From Pseudomonas viridiflava (lineage in GTDB: Bacteria > Pseudomonadota > Gammaproteobacteria > Pseudomonadales > Pseudomonadaceae), in assembly GCF_900580865.1 (NCBI RefSeq), contig NZ_UTBZ01000099.1, positions 62,001-126,000 of the forward strand: a stretch of 64,000 nt of DNA, written 5' to 3'. The notes beneath the pieces were generated by a model, which saw nothing but the letters and a program-made list of their open reading frames with translations, was not told where the DNA came from and did no database searches. Shown here piece by piece: positions 33,573 to 42,442 of this stretch; within the stretch, counting starts at the first letter, position 1; every line of letters begins with the position of its first letter. The position numbers were made by a program, and so were the translations under genes.

Positions 33573-33764
33573 TTACGCCTTGTCGACACCTTTTTTGACG
33601 GCGTCCTTGGCTTTGCCGACAGCTTGCTGGGCTTCGCCTTTTTTCTCTTGAATCTTGCCTTCGGCTTGCAGCTTGGTGTTGTCGGTGGCTTTGCCGACGC
33701 CTTGCTTGACGTTGCCGACCGCTTCGTTGGCCATGCCTTTTACTTTATCGCCTGTGCTACTCAT
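33573..33764 (-). CDS. CsbD-family stress-response protein
   Basis: A 63-aa hydrophilic protein with the CsbD pattern: DKVKGMANEAVGNVKQGVGK, then KLQAEGKIQEKKGEAQQAVG, then KAKDAVKKGVDKA. Members are induced by general stress and have no known activity. A good ribosome site (AAGGAG) precedes the ATG and a terminator follows the gene, so it is monocistronic. Confidence 0.92.
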   Translation of the reverse strand: MSSTGDKVKGMANEAVGNVKQGVGKATDNTKLQAEGKIQEKKGEAQQAVGKAKDAVKKGVDKA

Positions 33765-33962
33765 GGTGTTTCTCCTTGGTGCAATTAGGGGGAAAAGTCA
33801 GTACGTAATGATTGACTGGCCGGGTTTGCGCCAAGTTTCATTTATTTTTCAGGGGTTCATTTCGTCGTGGCGTGCAGGTTGGGCTTTATGTTTGCGTGCG
33901 AAGCCCCGAGAATGCGCAACATATGGGCGCCAAGCGCCAGGAACTGATCCCGCAGGAATGTT

Positions 33963-34340
33963 ATGAAACTCGATAAAACGCAGGCCATCGCCCGACGCAA
34001 CAAGGAACTGGGCGGTGCCGTGCTCGGCACCAACAACTGCCACTTCGCCGAACTGAACCGTAACCGCAACATCTGGTGGTTCGACCTGCCGGTGTCGCGT
34101 CTGGCGATTGGTCAGTACGAGTGGATTCACCTGCTGATGCACACGCCAGCCACTGACGAATTGCTGCATCTGAAAGTGCCGACGGTGTTCCTGCGTGAAA
34201 AGCTTGAAGGGCTGGTGATTCGCAACGAAGGCAAGCGTAAAGCGGCGTTGAGCCTGGAATTGAGTGCGGACAAGGATTCGTATCTGCAGGACATGCGTCC
34301 GACGGGGACCAATGTGAATTTTGCGCCGTTCCGTCAATAG
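33963..34340 (+). CDS. Hypothetical protein, 125 aa
   Basis: A 125-aa soluble protein not recognised. It has no signal peptide or membrane helix. The central part is beta-rich with aromatic residues (NIWWFDLPVSRLAIGQYEWI), then LLMHTPATDELLHLKVPTVF and LREKLEGLVIRNEGKRK. The tail LRPTGTNVNFAPF-like end (MRPTGTNVNFAPFRQ) suggests a compact single domain. AGGAA precedes the ATG. Its stop codon lies directly beside a dispersed repeat copy. The look of a small DNA- or nucleotide-handling protein is only an impression. Confidence 0.75.
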   Translation: MKLDKTQAIARRNKELGGAVLGTNNCHFAELNRNRNIWWFDLPVSRLAIGQYEWIHLLMHTPATDELLHLKVPTVFLREKLEGLVIRNEGKRKAALSLELSADKDSYLQDMRPTGTNVNFAPFRQ

Positions 34341-34341
34341 C

Positions 34342-34595
34342 ACTCACCCTAACCCTCTCCCAGAGGGAGAGGGGACTGACCGAGGTGTCTGGGCAAGGTA
34401 CGCCGACCTGGAATATCGAGTCGAACTCAGGTTCTGAACAGCATGCGATCGGCTCCCTTTCCCTGGGGGACTGACCGAGTTGCTTGGACGAGGTACTCCG
34501 AGCTGAAATATCGAGTCGAACTCAGGTTCTGAAAGGCCCCCGATCGGCTCCCTTCCCCCTCGCCCCCCCTGGGGGAGAGGGTTGGGGTGAGGGGG
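34342..34595. repeat. Dispersed CCCTCACCC / GGGTGAGGG element, copy 3
   Basis: This fills the 326-nt gap between the 125-aa gene and fadD1, apart from a terminator. It starts 2 nt after a stop codon (CACTCACCCTAACCCTCTCC). A core (GTACGCCGACCTGGAATATC; GAGTCGAACTCAGGTTCTGA) occurs twice in tandem, and it ends with GGGGGAGAGGGTTGGGGTGA. Confidence 0.8.
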
Positions 34596-34638
34596 TAGAT
34601 TTACCAGACACTGCAAATCTACAGCCTGCACCAACAAA

Positions 34639-34660
34639 AAGCCCCGCATCTGCGGGGCTT
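34639..34660 (-). terminator. Terminator of fadD1
   Basis: The stem AAGCCCCGCA-GA-TGCGGGGCTT runs into a TTTTTG tract on the minus strand, 7 nt after the fadD1 stop codon. Confidence 0.9.
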
Positions 34661-34666
34661 CGTGTT

Positions 34667-36364
34667 TTAAGCGGCGGACTTGGCCTTGATCTTCTTCAGC
34701 TCTTCATCCCGCAACTCACGGCGCAGGATCTTGCCGACGTTGGTGGTCGGCAGTGCGTCGCGGAATTCCACCGAACGCGGCACCTTGTAGCCGGTGACGT
34801 TGGCCCGCATATGCTCCATCACCGTTTCCTTGGTCAGCGTGACGCCCGGTTTGGCGACGATAAAGATCTTGATCGCCTCGCCCGACTTCTCGTCCGGCAC
34901 GCCAATGGCCGCGCACTGCAACACGCCCGGCAGGGTCGCCAGCACGTCTTCCAGTTCGTTCGGATAAACGTTGAAACCGGAGACCAGAATCATGTCTTTC
35001 TTGCGATCGACAATGCGCATGTAGCCGTCCGGCTGGATCAGCGCGATGTCACCGGTCTTCAGCCAGCCTTCGCTGTCGAGCATTTCATCGGTGGCTTCCT
35101 GACGCTGCCAGTAGCCCTTCATCACTTGCGGGCCCTTGACGCACAGTTCGCCGATTTCACCCAGCGGTTGCTCGACACCGTTATCGTCGATGACTTTGCA
35201 CAAAGTAGATGGCACCGGAATACCGATGGTGCCGATCTGGATGTTCTGGATCGGATTGACCGTGGCCACCGGGCTGGTTTCGGTCATGCCGTAACCTTCG
35301 CAGATGGCGCAACCGGTGACCGCTTTCCAGCGCTCGGCAGCGGCCAGTTGCAAGGCCATGCCGCCGGACAAGGTGACTTTCAGCGCGGAGAAATCCAGCT
35401 TGCGGAAACCTTCGTTGTTGCACAGCGCCACGAACAGCGTGTTCAAGCCGACGAAACCGCTGAACTTCCACTTCGACAGTTCCTTGACCATCGCCGGCAG
35501 ATCGCGCGGGTTGCTGATCAGGATGTTGTGGTTGCCGATCAGCATCATCGCCATGCAATGAAAGGTGAACGCATAGATGTGGTACAGCGGCAGCGGCGTG
35601 ATCAGGATCTCGCAACCTTCATTGAGGTTGGAACCCATCAGCGCTTTGCACTGCAGCATGTTGGCGACGAGGTTGCGATGGGTCAGCATCGCGCCTTTGG
35701 CCACGCCGGTGGTGCCGCCGGTGTATTGCAGCACAGCAACGTCGCCGCTGTCCGGATTGGCTTCAGCCACCGGTTGGCCCTGGCCTTTGCTCAGCACGTC
35801 GTTGAACTTGACGGCTTTTGGCAGGTGATACGCCGGTACCATCTTCTTCACGTACTTGATGACGCTGTTGATCAGCAGACGCTTGATCGGCGGCAGCAGG
35901 TCGGCAACTTCAGTGACGATGACGTGTTTGACGCCGGTTTTCGGCACCACGGCTTCGGCCAGATGCGCCATGTTCGCCAGGCAAACAAGGGCTTTGGCGC
36001 CGGAGTCGTTGAATTGGTGTTCCATTTCCCGCGCGGTGTACAGCGGGTTGGTGTTGACCACGATCAGCCCGGCGCGAATCGCACCGAATACGGCCACCGG
36101 GTACTGCAGAACGTTGGGCAGTTGCACGGCGATTCGATCGCCCGGCTGCAAATCGGTATGCTGTTGCAGATACGCGGCAAACGCACCGGACAATTCATAC
36201 AATTCACCGTAGGTGATTGTCTTGCCCAGGTTGCTGAAAGCCGGTTTGTTGGCGAAGCGTTGGCAGGATTGCTTCAACACTGCCTGAATGTTCGGATACT
36301 CGTCCGGATTGATGTCGGCAGCAATTCCAGCCGGGTATTTATCCTTCCAAAAGTCTTCGATCAT
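34667..36364 (-). CDS. fadD1: Long-chain fatty acid-CoA ligase FadD1
   Basis: A 565-aa acyl-CoA synthetase of the adenylate-forming family, membrane-associated. It activates long-chain fatty acids for beta-oxidation. The ATP motif is LQYTGGTTGVAKGAMLTHRN (residues about 206-225), the A4/A5 region is ICEGYGMTETSPVA, and the FACS region is GWLKTGDIALIQPDGYMRIV then DRKKDMILVSGFNVYPNELE. The catalytic Lys is in NVGKILRRELRDEE. It lies downstream of fadD2 on the same strand but 347 nt away, so it probably has its own promoter. This pair and order match P. aeruginosa PA3299-PA3300. Confidence 0.94.
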   Translation of the reverse strand: MIEDFWKDKYPAGIAADINPDEYPNIQAVLKQSCQRFANKPAFSNLGKTITYGELYELSGAFAAYLQQHTDLQPGDRIAVQLPNVLQYPVAVFGAIRAGLIVVNTNPLYTAREMEHQFNDSGAKALVCLANMAHLAEAVVPKTGVKHVIVTEVADLLPPIKRLLINSVIKYVKKMVPAYHLPKAVKFNDVLSKGQGQPVAEANPDSGDVAVLQYTGGTTGVAKGAMLTHRNLVANMLQCKALMGSNLNEGCEILITPLPLYHIYAFTFHCMAMMLIGNHNILISNPRDLPAMVKELSKWKFSGFVGLNTLFVALCNNEGFRKLDFSALKVTLSGGMALQLAAAERWKAVTGCAICEGYGMTETSPVATVNPIQNIQIGTIGIPVPSTLCKVIDDNGVEQPLGEIGELCVKGPQVMKGYWQRQEATDEMLDSEGWLKTGDIALIQPDGYMRIVDRKKDMILVSGFNVYPNELEDVLATLPGVLQCAAIGVPDEKSGEAIKIFIVAKPGVTLTKETVMEHMRANVTGYKVPRSVEFRDALPTTNVGKILRRELRDEELKKIKAKSAA

Positions 36365-36711
36365 GGAAGCCCACTCCTCAGCAACGCGAATTCTTCACCG
36401 CATTTGATGCGATTATTATTGGTGTGTGTTTGGTATTGGTGAATCTGGCTTTTATACAGGCCGAGAAGTCACAAAGCGCGCCGAGAGTAGCAGCTTTGCC
36501 AAGGGTCGACTAGAGCCAAAAGCGGCCCCTACAGTCATATTCATGACTAAAGACTATCTAGCAGTCATTTTAGAGCAAAAATCCTAGACCACCTTGAAAG
36601 CCCCGGTTTTCGGGGGCTTAAAGCAAAAGATCGCAGCCTCCGGCAGCTCCTGTAGGAAATCCATTCCAAGGTAGGCGCTGCCGAAGGCTGCGATCTTTGT
36701 GTTTTTGACTT
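36365..36711. other. 347-nt gap between fadD2 and fadD1
   Basis: No coding sequence is seen. It contains the perfect palindrome AGTCAT-ATTC-ATGACT (36533-36548) with a third AGTCAT about 13 nt further on, a short AAGCCCC...GGGGCTT hairpin (about 36598-36620) that may end fadD2, and a REP doublet. The rest is presumably the fadD1 promoter. Confidence 0.6.
36626..36699. repeat. REP doublet, GTAGGAGCTGCCGAAGG type
   Basis: Slightly diverged arms (AAAGATCGCAGCCTCCGGCA; GTAGGCGCTGCCGAAGGCTG) lie 12 nt downstream of fadD2. Confidence 0.85.
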
Positions 36712-38400
36712 TTACGCGATATCGCGCAACTCGCGCCGCAGAATTTTCCCGACAGGCGTCATCGGCAATGACTCACGCAATACGATGTGTTTCGGCACTT
36801 TGTACGCAGTGAAATTCTCTTTGCAGTAAGCCTTGAGCTCTTCGAGGCTGACCCCGGTTTCCCGCGCCACCACGAACAGCTTCACCGCCTCCCCGGAACG
36901 CTCGTCCGGCACGCCGATGACCGCGCAGTTGGCCACCTTCGGGTGCGCCATCACTACGTCTTCGATCTCGTTCGGATACACGTTGAAACCGGAGACGATG
37001 ATCATGTCCTTCTTGCGATCGACGATGCGCACAAAACCGTCCGGGTCGATCACCGCGATATCACCGGACTTGAACCAGCCCTCGGCATCCAGCACTTCGG
37101 CGGTGGCTTCCGGTTTATGCCAGTAGCCCTTCATGATCTGCGGGCCTTTGATGCACAGCTCGCCGCGTTCGCCCATCGGCTGCTCGACACCGTCATCGTT
37201 GATGACTTTCAGCAGCGTGCCCGGCACTGGCAAACCGACCGTGCCCAGCCGCGATTGATCGCCGTACGGGTTGGTGCAGGCCACCGGTGAGGTTTCGGTC
37301 AGGCCGTAGCCTTCGGTGATGCGGCAACCGGTCACTTGCTCCCAACGCTCGGCGGTGGCCTTGACCAGCGCGGTGCCGCCGGAGTTGGTCAGCTTCAAGC
37401 TGGAGAAATCGAGGGTCTTGAAATCCGGGTGATCCATCAATGCCACGAACAAGGTGTTCAAGCCCAGCAGCGCCGAGAAGCGCCAGTTTTTCAGCTCCTT
37501 GATGAACCCGGCGATGTCGCGCGGGTTGGTGATCAGCACGTTGTGGTTGCCGGAAACCATCATGCACATGCAGTTCGCGGTGAAGGCATAGATGTGGTAC
37601 AGCGGCAGCGGCGCGATCATCACTTCCTGGCCTTCGCGCAGCAGTGGCTGGCCGTCCGGGCCGAGTTGGGCGAGACAGGCGCGCACTTGCTGCATGTTCG
37701 CAACCAGATTGCCGTGGGTCAGCATTGCGCCCTTGGCCAGCCCGGTGGTGCCGCCGGTGTATTGCAGCACGGCGATGTCGTCGAGACTGACCTTCAGCGG
37801 CTTGATCCCCAGGCCGCGCCCCATGTGCAGTGCGCTTTTGAAGGAGATCGCCTGCGGCAGCGAATACGCCGGGACCATCTTCTTCACTTTGCTGACCACA
37901 GTGTTGACCAGCCAGCCCTTGGCGGTGGGCATCAGGTCGCCCATCTTCGCTTCGATCAGGTATTGAATATCGGTGTCGGGCAGCACTTCCTGGACTTTCT
38001 GGCCGAACATGTTCAGGTACACCAACGCCCGTGCGCCGGAATCCTTGAACTGATGGCGCATCTCCCGCGCGGTGTACAGCGGGTTGGTGTTGACCACGAT
38101 CAGCCCGGCGCGCAACGCACCGAACACGGCAATCGGATAATGCAGGACGTTGGGCATCTGCACCGCAATGCGATCCCCCGGCACCAGATCGGTATGCGCC
38201 TGCAGGTAACCGGCGAAGGCGGCGCTCTGACGCTCCAGTTCAGCGTAGGTCAGGGTGATGCCCATATTGCTGAACGCCGGGCGATCAGCGAACTTCTTGC
38301 AGGAACGCTCGAACACCTCGATCACCGACTTGAATTCCCCCATGTCGATGTCCAGCGGTACGCCGGCCGGGCGTTTATCGTTCCAGAAATCAGGTTGCAT
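36712..38400 (-). CDS. fadD2: Long-chain fatty acid-CoA ligase FadD2
   Basis: A 562-aa paralogue of FadD1 with the same domain order. The ATP motif is LQYTGGTTGLAKGAMLTHGN, the middle motif is ITEGYGLTETSPVACTNPYG, and the C-terminal FACS motif is GWFKSGDIAVIDPDGFVRIV then DRKKDMIIVSGFNVYPNEIE. The catalytic Lys is in PVGKILRRELRDIA at the very end. The start MQPDFWNDKRPAGV at 38400 has AGAGGA upstream; 25 in-frame residues before it are rejected. It is divergent from the hydrolase-phaJ genes, an arrangement conserved with PA3300-PA3302. Confidence 0.94.
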   Translation of the reverse strand: MQPDFWNDKRPAGVPLDIDMGEFKSVIEVFERSCKKFADRPAFSNMGITLTYAELERQSAAFAGYLQAHTDLVPGDRIAVQMPNVLHYPIAVFGALRAGLIVVNTNPLYTAREMRHQFKDSGARALVYLNMFGQKVQEVLPDTDIQYLIEAKMGDLMPTAKGWLVNTVVSKVKKMVPAYSLPQAISFKSALHMGRGLGIKPLKVSLDDIAVLQYTGGTTGLAKGAMLTHGNLVANMQQVRACLAQLGPDGQPLLREGQEVMIAPLPLYHIYAFTANCMCMMVSGNHNVLITNPRDIAGFIKELKNWRFSALLGLNTLFVALMDHPDFKTLDFSSLKLTNSGGTALVKATAERWEQVTGCRITEGYGLTETSPVACTNPYGDQSRLGTVGLPVPGTLLKVINDDGVEQPMGERGELCIKGPQIMKGYWHKPEATAEVLDAEGWFKSGDIAVIDPDGFVRIVDRKKDMIIVSGFNVYPNEIEDVVMAHPKVANCAVIGVPDERSGEAVKLFVVARETGVSLEELKAYCKENFTAYKVPKHIVLRESLPMTPVGKILRRELRDIA

Positions 38401-38599
38401 TGTTCTTGTCCTCTTTACCTGAGCCGATCCGGGCCGCTTTCTGTCATTTCTGAAAAAGCGGAGCTTCACGGACACTAGCAGTTATGGCCATTGAGGCAAA
38501 TATGGACAAAGCCGTCATTGATCGTGTGAATCTTCCTGCCGTGGCGTGGGCTGATCAGACGCGCTATACAATGTTCCGACTCTGAGCAAAGGAATCGCC

Positions 38600-39544
38600 A
38601 TGATCCACGACACCCTATGGCTGGACGCGAGTGACCGCAGCCGCCTCTTCGTCAATCAATGGCTGCCCGCCGCGCCATTGAAAGCGGTGATCCTGCTGGC
38701 CCATGGCATGGCGGAACACAGCGGTCGTTATGCACGATTGGCCGACACGTTTTGCGACAAAGGATATGGCGTGTACGCCCCGGATTTACGCGGACATGGC
38801 AAAACCGCCAGTCACGGTACCCTCGGCCACTTCGCCGATGACGACGGCTGGTGCAAAGTGCTCGGCGATCTGGCCAGCCTCAATCAGCACGTCGGCCAAC
38901 AACATCCGGGCGTGCCGATCATTCTGCTGGGCCACAGCATGGGCAGCTACCTCGCCCAGGGTTATCTGTTGCACCACAGCGCCAGCCTGCACGGGGCGAT
39001 CCTCAGTGGTTCAAACTTTCAGCCCGTCGCGCTGTACGGCGCCGCGCGGCAGATCGCCCGAGTGGAGAAAATGCGCCAGGGTGGCAAGGGTCGCAGTGCG
39101 CTGATCGAATGGCTGTCGTTCGGCTCGTTCAACAACAAGTTCAAACCGGTGCGCACACGCTTCGACTGGCTGAGTCGTGATCCCGCCGAAGTCGACCTGT
39201 ACGCCAACGACCCGTTGTGCGGCTTTCGCTGCACCAATCAACTGTGGATCGACCTGCTCGGCGGCTTGCAGCAGATCAGCAAAGCGTCCAATCTCGCGCA
39301 GATCGACCCGGGCCTTCCGCTGCTGGTAATCGGCGGCGAATGTGATCCGGTGAGTGAGGGCAAGCGTCTGACAGATCTGGCCAATGCGTTGCGCTCGGCC
39401 GGCAGCCAGCACCTGCAACTGCAGATCTACCCGCAGGCGCGGCACGAATTGTTCAACGAAACCAATCGCGACGAAGTGATCGCTGATGTGCTGGCCTGGA
39501 TCGATCAGGCCCTGAGCCATCCGCGCCCTCAGCGCAGCGAATAA
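38600..39544 (+). CDS. Alpha/beta hydrolase, monoacylglycerol-lipase/lysophospholipase type
   Basis: A 314-aa serine hydrolase. The oxyanion segment is LLAHGMAEHSGRYARLAD, the nucleophile elbow is LLGHSMGSYLAQGY (Ser at about residue 115), the acid is probably in GGECDPVSEG and the His is in YPQARHELFNET. This is the pattern of monoacylglycerol lipases and PldB-type lysophospholipases. It is divergent from fadD2 and 42 nt upstream of phaJ, so it could release fatty acids that FadD then activates. AAAGGA precedes the ATG. Confidence 0.88.
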   Translation: MIHDTLWLDASDRSRLFVNQWLPAAPLKAVILLAHGMAEHSGRYARLADTFCDKGYGVYAPDLRGHGKTASHGTLGHFADDDGWCKVLGDLASLNQHVGQQHPGVPIILLGHSMGSYLAQGYLLHHSASLHGAILSGSNFQPVALYGAARQIARVEKMRQGGKGRSALIEWLSFGSFNNKFKPVRTRFDWLSRDPAEVDLYANDPLCGFRCTNQLWIDLLGGLQQISKASNLAQIDPGLPLLVIGGECDPVSEGKRLTDLANALRSAGSQHLQLQIYPQARHELFNETNRDEVIADVLAWIDQALSHPRPQRSE

Positions 39545-39586
39545 TTTTTTGTGGATTCACTGAATCCGTCACAGGAATCGAGACCG

Positions 39587-40057
39587 ATGACCCAGGTTAC
39601 CAACATCCCTTACGAAGCCCTCGAAGTCGGCCAGACTGCCAGCTACAGCAAAACCGTCGAAGAGCGCGACATTCAACTGTTTGCCGCGATGTCGGGCGAC
39701 CACAACCCGGTGCACCTGGACGCCGAGTTTGCCGCCGCGAGCATGTTCAAGGAGCGTATCGCTCACGGCATGTTCAGCGGTGCGCTGATCAGTGCCGCCG
39801 TTGCCTGCGAGCTGCCTGGGCCGGGCACTATTTATATCGGTCAGCAGATGAGTTTTCAGAAGCCGGTGAAGATCGGTGACACGCTGACAGTGCGTCTGGA
39901 AATTCTCGAGAAGCTGCCGAAGTTTCGCGTGCGCATTGCCACTCGTGTGTTCAACCAGCGTGATGAATTGGTGGTGGATGGTGAGGCGGAGATTCTGGCG
40001 CCTCGTAAGCAGCAGACGGTGACGTTGCCTACTTTGCCGGCGATCAGCATTGGCTGA
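39587..40057 (+). CDS. phaJ: MaoC-type (R)-specific enoyl-CoA hydratase
   Basis: A 156-aa hot-dog-fold hydratase. The active-site motif is GDHNPVHLDAEFAAASMFKE (residues about 39-58, Asp and His catalytic), followed by RIAHGMFSGALISAA. It converts trans-2-enoyl-CoA to (R)-3-hydroxyacyl-CoA and links beta-oxidation to polyhydroxyalkanoate synthesis. Length and genome position match P. aeruginosa PhaJ1 (PA3302 by recall). The start at 39587 has AGGAAT upstream. It is probably cotranscribed with the hydrolase gene. Confidence 0.88.
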   Translation: MTQVTNIPYEALEVGQTASYSKTVEERDIQLFAAMSGDHNPVHLDAEFAAASMFKERIAHGMFSGALISAAVACELPGPGTIYIGQQMSFQKPVKIGDTLTVRLEILEKLPKFRVRIATRVFNQRDELVVDGEAEILAPRKQQTVTLPTLPAISIG

Positions 40058-40087
40058 TTGATTGGTGGTGTGTCAGTGAGAGCTTTT

Positions 40088-40249
40088 CCCCCTCACCCCA
40101 GCCCTCTCCCCCAGGGGGGCGAGGGGGAAAGGGAGCCGATCTCCGCTGTTTTCAGATTTTGAGTTCGACTGAATATTTCACGTCGATGTAGCTCGAAAAA
40201 ACACCTCGGTCAGTCCCCTCTCCCTCTGGGAGAGGGCTAGGGTGAGGGG
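40088..40249. repeat. Dispersed CCCTCACCC / GGGTGAGGG element, copy 4
   Basis: This is the shortest and cleanest copy (about 162 nt), in the convergent gap after phaJ. The left arm is CCCCCTCACCCCAGCCCTCT, the right arm GGGAGAGGGCTAGGGTGAGG, and the core has TTTCACGTCGATGTAGCTCG. Confidence 0.85.
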
Positions 40250-40276
40250 CTCTTGCTTTGGCTTTCCCCCAGACAT

Positions 40277-40307
40277 AAAAAAACGCCAGACTCGCTGGCG
40301 TTTTTTG
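40277..40307. terminator. Bidirectional terminator, phaJ / DUF2383
   Basis: The stem AACGCCAG-ACTCG-CTGGCGTT is flanked by an A run and a T run, so it can serve both convergent genes. Confidence 0.9.
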
Positions 40308-40321
40308 TACCCGGCGAACGC

Positions 40322-40789
40322 TTAAGAGCGAGCGCGAGCCTGGTTACGCAGGGCTTTCACCTGGTCGTGATTGCGTTGCACGCCATGGTACTGGCGTTCA
40401 ACCAGATCACGAATACCTACCAGATTGTGCTTGTTGATCTTCTCGAGCGCTTCTTTGTAAGCCTTCAGCGCATGGTCTTCACCGCGCTCGGCTTCGTTCA
40501 GCACAGCCTCTTCGTCCTTGCCGGTGAACATGGCTTTGACGTCGACCCAGCGACGGTGCAGGTCACCGCTGACGCTGGTGGAAGTTTCCGGATCGCCGCC
40601 CAGCTTGCGAACTTCGGCTTGCAGTTCTGCTGCAGCGGTGGCGCAATCGGCGGAGCGCGTCACAAACAGGGTTTTCAGTTCTGGGTGCTTGATGTCTTCA
40701 GCGCAAGTCTTGAACCCTTCCTGACCGTCCTTGCTGGTTTCAATCAGGTCATTGAGTACAGAGATGGCTTCTTTATTCATGTCGGTCAT
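40322..40789 (-). CDS. PA2169-type four-helix-bundle protein (DUF2383)
   Basis: A 155-aa all-helical protein of the DUF2383 family, ferritin-like in fold. Landmarks are VLNDLIETSKDGQEGFKTCA, HPELKTLFVTRSADCATAAA, LHRRWVDVKAMFTGKDEEAV and GEDHALKAYKEALEK. No complete di-iron ligand set can be assigned by eye. Members are often stress-induced; the function is unknown. An AAGGA site lies 8 nt before the ATG. It is a single gene. Confidence 0.88.
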   Translation of the reverse strand: MTDMNKEAISVLNDLIETSKDGQEGFKTCAEDIKHPELKTLFVTRSADCATAAAELQAEVRKLGGDPETSTSVSGDLHRRWVDVKAMFTGKDEEAVLNEAERGEDHALKAYKEALEKINKHNLVGIRDLVERQYHGVQRNHDQVKALRNQARARS

Positions 40790-40994
40790 TTTTCAATTCC
40801 TTGCGATTGGTTGAAGATGCAAGGGATATTGCAGTGTGCGTGCCAGCTTTTTTATTTTTAGAAAAACCTTATAAATCAGTTATTTAAAGATAAGTGAACT
40901 ATCTGTATCACGGTTATTTGCATGATCTGTCATTTGGCCTGCATGCAGAATGCCTGTATTTTCCAAGCTGATTTGAAGCCAGACGAAATCCCTG

Positions 40995-41231
40995 ATGAAT
41001 CCCGAAAAACTCGAACTGCTGATCACCCGCGAAATGCCCTTCGGCAAGTACAAGGGCCGGATCATTGCCGACCTCCCGGGGCCGTACCTGAACTGGTTTG
41101 CCCGTGAAGGTTTCCCTCACGGCGAACTCGGCGGCCTGCTCGCGCTGATGCAGGAGATCGACCATAACGGCCTCTCGGACTTGCTCGAACCGCTGCGCGC
41201 CAAACACGGCAAACCTGCCCCGCGCCATTGA
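40995..41231 (+). CDS. DUF3820 family protein
   Basis: A 78-aa protein that matches the DUF3820 pattern in MPFGKYKGRIIADLPGPYLN and WFAREGFPHGELGGLLALMQ. The same short module occurs in exonuclease- and nuclease-associated proteins, and it has been called a quorum-sensing-regulated virulence factor-like family; its biochemical role is not known. It is 29 nt upstream of the aminotransferase gene and probably cotranscribed. Confidence 0.9.
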   Translation: MNPEKLELLITREMPFGKYKGRIIADLPGPYLNWFAREGFPHGELGGLLALMQEIDHNGLSDLLEPLRAKHGKPAPRH

Positions 41232-41260
41232 AGCGCCCTCCTCTCTAGAGTCAGCCGACC

Positions 41261-42442
41261 ATGCCCGATAACACCCGCCGCGCCCGTGACGAAGCCTTTT
41301 GGCAAACGTTCGCCGACCGTTACGACGTTCAACCCGGCCCCGTGAACCTGGAAAACGGTTACTTCGGGCGCATGTCGCGCACGGTGATCGAGGAATACCA
41401 GCGCAATATCGAGCTGATCAACACCAGCAATTCGGTGTACGTGCGCCAGCGTTTCGAGCAGCACGACAACCTCGATATCCGCGCACAACTGGCCGAGCTG
41501 ATCGGCGTGCGCGCGCAGAGCGTAGCCTTCACCCGCAACGCCACCGAAGGCCTCCAATCGCTGATCCGCAACTACAACCGCTTGCAACCGGGCGATCAGG
41601 TGCTGATCAGTGATCTGGAATACGACACGGTCAAAGGCGCCATGCGCTGGCTGGCCAGACATCGTGGTGCCGAGGTGATCGAGATTGCCCACGCGCACCC
41701 AGCGAGTTACGACAGTCTGCTGGAGACTTACCGCGAAGCGTTCAGCGGCCAGCCGAAGATCAAGCTGATGGCCCTGACTCACGTCACTCACCGCACCGGC
41801 CTGGTCATGCCGGTACAAGCCATCGCCGCGCTCGCCAAAGAGCATGGCGTCGATGTCATTCTCGACGGCGCCCATGCGCTCGGTCAGATCGAGTTCGATC
41901 TTGAAGCACTGGGCATCTCTTTCGCCGGATTCAACCTGCACAAATGGATCGGCGCGCCACTCACCCTCGGCTTCCTGTATATCGCGCCGCAACGCCTGGG
42001 CGATATCGATCCGGACATGGATGAAATGCATTACCCGGCCAATGATATCCGTGCGCGCACGTCGTACAGCACGCCCAACATTCCAGCACTGATGACCTTG
42101 CCGCTGGTGTTCGAGGAGCACCGCTCCCTCGGCGGTGCGCCGGCCAAGGGCGCTCGCGTCAATTATCTGCGCAATCTGTGGGTCAGCGCGGTGCGGCATT
42201 TGCCGGGTATCGAGGTGATGACGCCAGACGATCCACGGCTGTATTGCGGCATCACATCGCTGCGCTTCACCCGGCACGACAATCAACAGGCGATGGCCGA
42301 GCGTCTGCTCAACGACTACAACCTGTTCACCGTGGTGCGCAACGGCGCGGCCAGCGGGCCGAGCATCCGCATTACACCGGGGCTGACCACCACCGCTGCC
42401 GACATGCAGTTACTGGTGCGGGCGCTGAACGAACTGCGCTAA
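41261..42442 (+). CDS. Class V aminotransferase, PLP-dependent
   Basis: A 393-aa PLP enzyme of the class V (NifS/isopenicillin N epimerase-like) group. Landmarks are VNLENGYFGRMSRTVIEEYQ, FTRNATEGLQSLIRNYNRL, the aspartate in VILDGAHALGQIEFDLEALG and the Schiff-base lysine in AGFNLHKWIGAPLTLGFLYI. There is no active-site Cys loop of a desulfurase, so an aminotransferase, epimerase or lyase is more likely. The last four bases overlap the convergent intradiol-like gene. Confidence 0.88.
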   Translation: MPDNTRRARDEAFWQTFADRYDVQPGPVNLENGYFGRMSRTVIEEYQRNIELINTSNSVYVRQRFEQHDNLDIRAQLAELIGVRAQSVAFTRNATEGLQSLIRNYNRLQPGDQVLISDLEYDTVKGAMRWLARHRGAEVIEIAHAHPASYDSLLETYREAFSGQPKIKLMALTHVTHRTGLVMPVQAIAALAKEHGVDVILDGAHALGQIEFDLEALGISFAGFNLHKWIGAPLTLGFLYIAPQRLGDIDPDMDEMHYPANDIRARTSYSTPNIPALMTLPLVFEEHRSLGGAPAKGARVNYLRNLWVSAVRHLPGIEVMTPDDPRLYCGITSLRFTRHDNQQAMAERLLNDYNLFTVVRNGAASGPSIRITPGLTTTAADMQLLVRALNELR

